Source: Flectobacillus sp. (lineage in GTDB: Bacteria > Bacteroidota > Bacteroidia > Cytophagales > Spirosomataceae). From it: a stretch of DNA of 6,290 bases. Shown here piece after piece: positions 5,821 to 6,290 of the stretch. The DNA lies in contig JARXAV010000181.1 in the NCBI GenBank assembly GCA_029865665.1, forward strand, positions 1 to 6,290, written 5' to 3'. How positions within the stretch are numbered: the stretch's first letter is position 1; each line of letters begins with the position of its first letter. Position numbers and translations under genes: made by a program. Below the pieces are notes generated by a model. It was given only the letters and a program-made list of their open reading frames with translations. It had not been told where the DNA came from and made no database searches.

Positions 5821-6290
5821 ATGTCGTCAGCACATAAAAATTTAAGCATATTCTCTACTGAAAATTTACCCGACATTAGCGAAAAACGCTTTGCCGTAGT
5901 GGTAGCAGAATGGAACGAAGAAATTACAGGAGCATTGGCCAATGGAGCAATTAGCACCTTGTTACAGTACGGAGCAAAAGAAGAAAACATCATTCGTGTT
6001 GCCGTACCGGGCAGCTACGAATTGACCTACGCTGCTCAAAAGATGGCTCAAAAAAATGACATTGATGCCGTAATTTGTATAGGCTGTGTCATTCAAGGAG
6101 AAACAAAACATAACGACTATATCAATCATGCGGTGGCTCAAGGATTAACGAATGTGAGTTTAAAATACGACAAACCTGTTATCTTTGGTGTATTAACGCC
6201 CAACACTGAGCAACAAGCCCTTGATCGTGCGGGAGGAATCCACGGAAATAAAGGCGATGAAGCAGCAATTACAGCAGTGAAAATGTTGGC
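5821..6290 (+). CDS. ribH: 6,7-dimethyl-8-ribityllumazine synthase (riboflavin synthase beta subunit), C-terminus cut
   Basis: The window holds 156 residues; the family is usually about 150-165, so only a few residues are missing past the right edge. The enzyme condenses 5-amino-6-ribitylamino-uracil with 3,4-dihydroxy-2-butanone 4-phosphate to form lumazine, the penultimate step of riboflavin synthesis, in the cytoplasm as pentamers or 60-mers. Motifs visible: VVVAEWNEEIT (26-36), where W31 takes the aromatic substrate-stacking place; VPGSYEL (62-68); CIGCVIQGETKHNDYI (86-101) with the phosphate-binding GET and the catalytic-position His97; FGVLTPNTEQQALDRAG (122-138) with Arg136. All key residues are intact. 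The ATG at 5821 gives the short N-terminal extension common in this phylum. There is no recognisable promoter between the terminator and the ATG, and the 19-nt space is far too short for an FMN riboswitch. Confidence 0.97.
   Translation, partial: MSSAHKNLSIFSTENLPDISEKRFAVVVAEWNEEITGALANGAISTLLQYGAKEENIIRVAVPGSYELTYAAQKMAQKNDIDAVICIGCVIQGETKHNDYINHAVAQGLTNVSLKYDKPVIFGVLTPNTEQQALDRAGGIHGNKGDEAAITAVKML

Noticed and set aside
5787..5993. 68-residue minus-strand frame covering the terminator and the start of ribH
   Set aside because: It is antisense to conserved ribH codons and runs through the terminator stem; no domain or start signal supports it.

Overview
The window looks like chromosomal DNA from a Bacteroidota, probably Cytophagales (the order is inference from overall protein style). 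The supporting evidence is low GC by eye, near-absence of Shine-Dalgarno sequences, TAnnTTTG-type -7 promoter boxes, and the gene families present: a TPR, DUF4292 and EnvC-like trio, and an anchored TPR protein beside ribH. No mobile element, CRISPR array, rRNA or tRNA was seen.

Layout. (1) Positions 1-343, minus strand: the N-terminal 114 residues of an aldehyde dehydrogenase of the alpha-ketoglutaric semialdehyde dehydrogenase type, running off the left edge. (2) Positions 344-786: a gene-free, AT-rich divergent region. It has a likely minus-strand promoter for the dehydrogenase, a short perfect hairpin beside it, an 11-bp direct repeat with 30-bp period, and a good plus-strand promoter box at 706-713. 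(3) Positions 787-4818: three plus-strand genes with 88- and 47-bp gaps, probably one operon, all for the cell envelope. They encode an exported all-TPR protein, a DUF4292 lipoprotein and an EnvC-like coiled-coil/LytM protein. (4) Positions 4819-5056: an intergenic region with two overlapping promoter boxes. (5) Positions 5057-5746: a single-pass, YfgM-like TPR protein, closed by a strong intrinsic terminator. (6) Positions 5821-6290: the start of ribH (lumazine synthase), cut by the right edge.

How the genes may work together. The trio is the most interesting part. The DUF4292 protein shows a LolB-like sequence pattern and follows a large periplasmic TPR protein. From memory, Pseudomonas aeruginosa has the TPR protein LbcA (PA4667) next to lolB (PA4668), and LbcA with the protease CtpA controls murein hydrolases. 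Here the third gene is a murein-hydrolase regulator whose LytM site has lost its zinc-binding and catalytic histidines. The trio may therefore link lipoprotein delivery to the outer membrane with control of peptidoglycan cleavage. This is inference from sequence pattern and gene order, not demonstrated function. ribH sits only 19 nt behind the terminator T-run with no visible promoter of its own, so its expression probably depends on read-through or an unrecognised upstream start.
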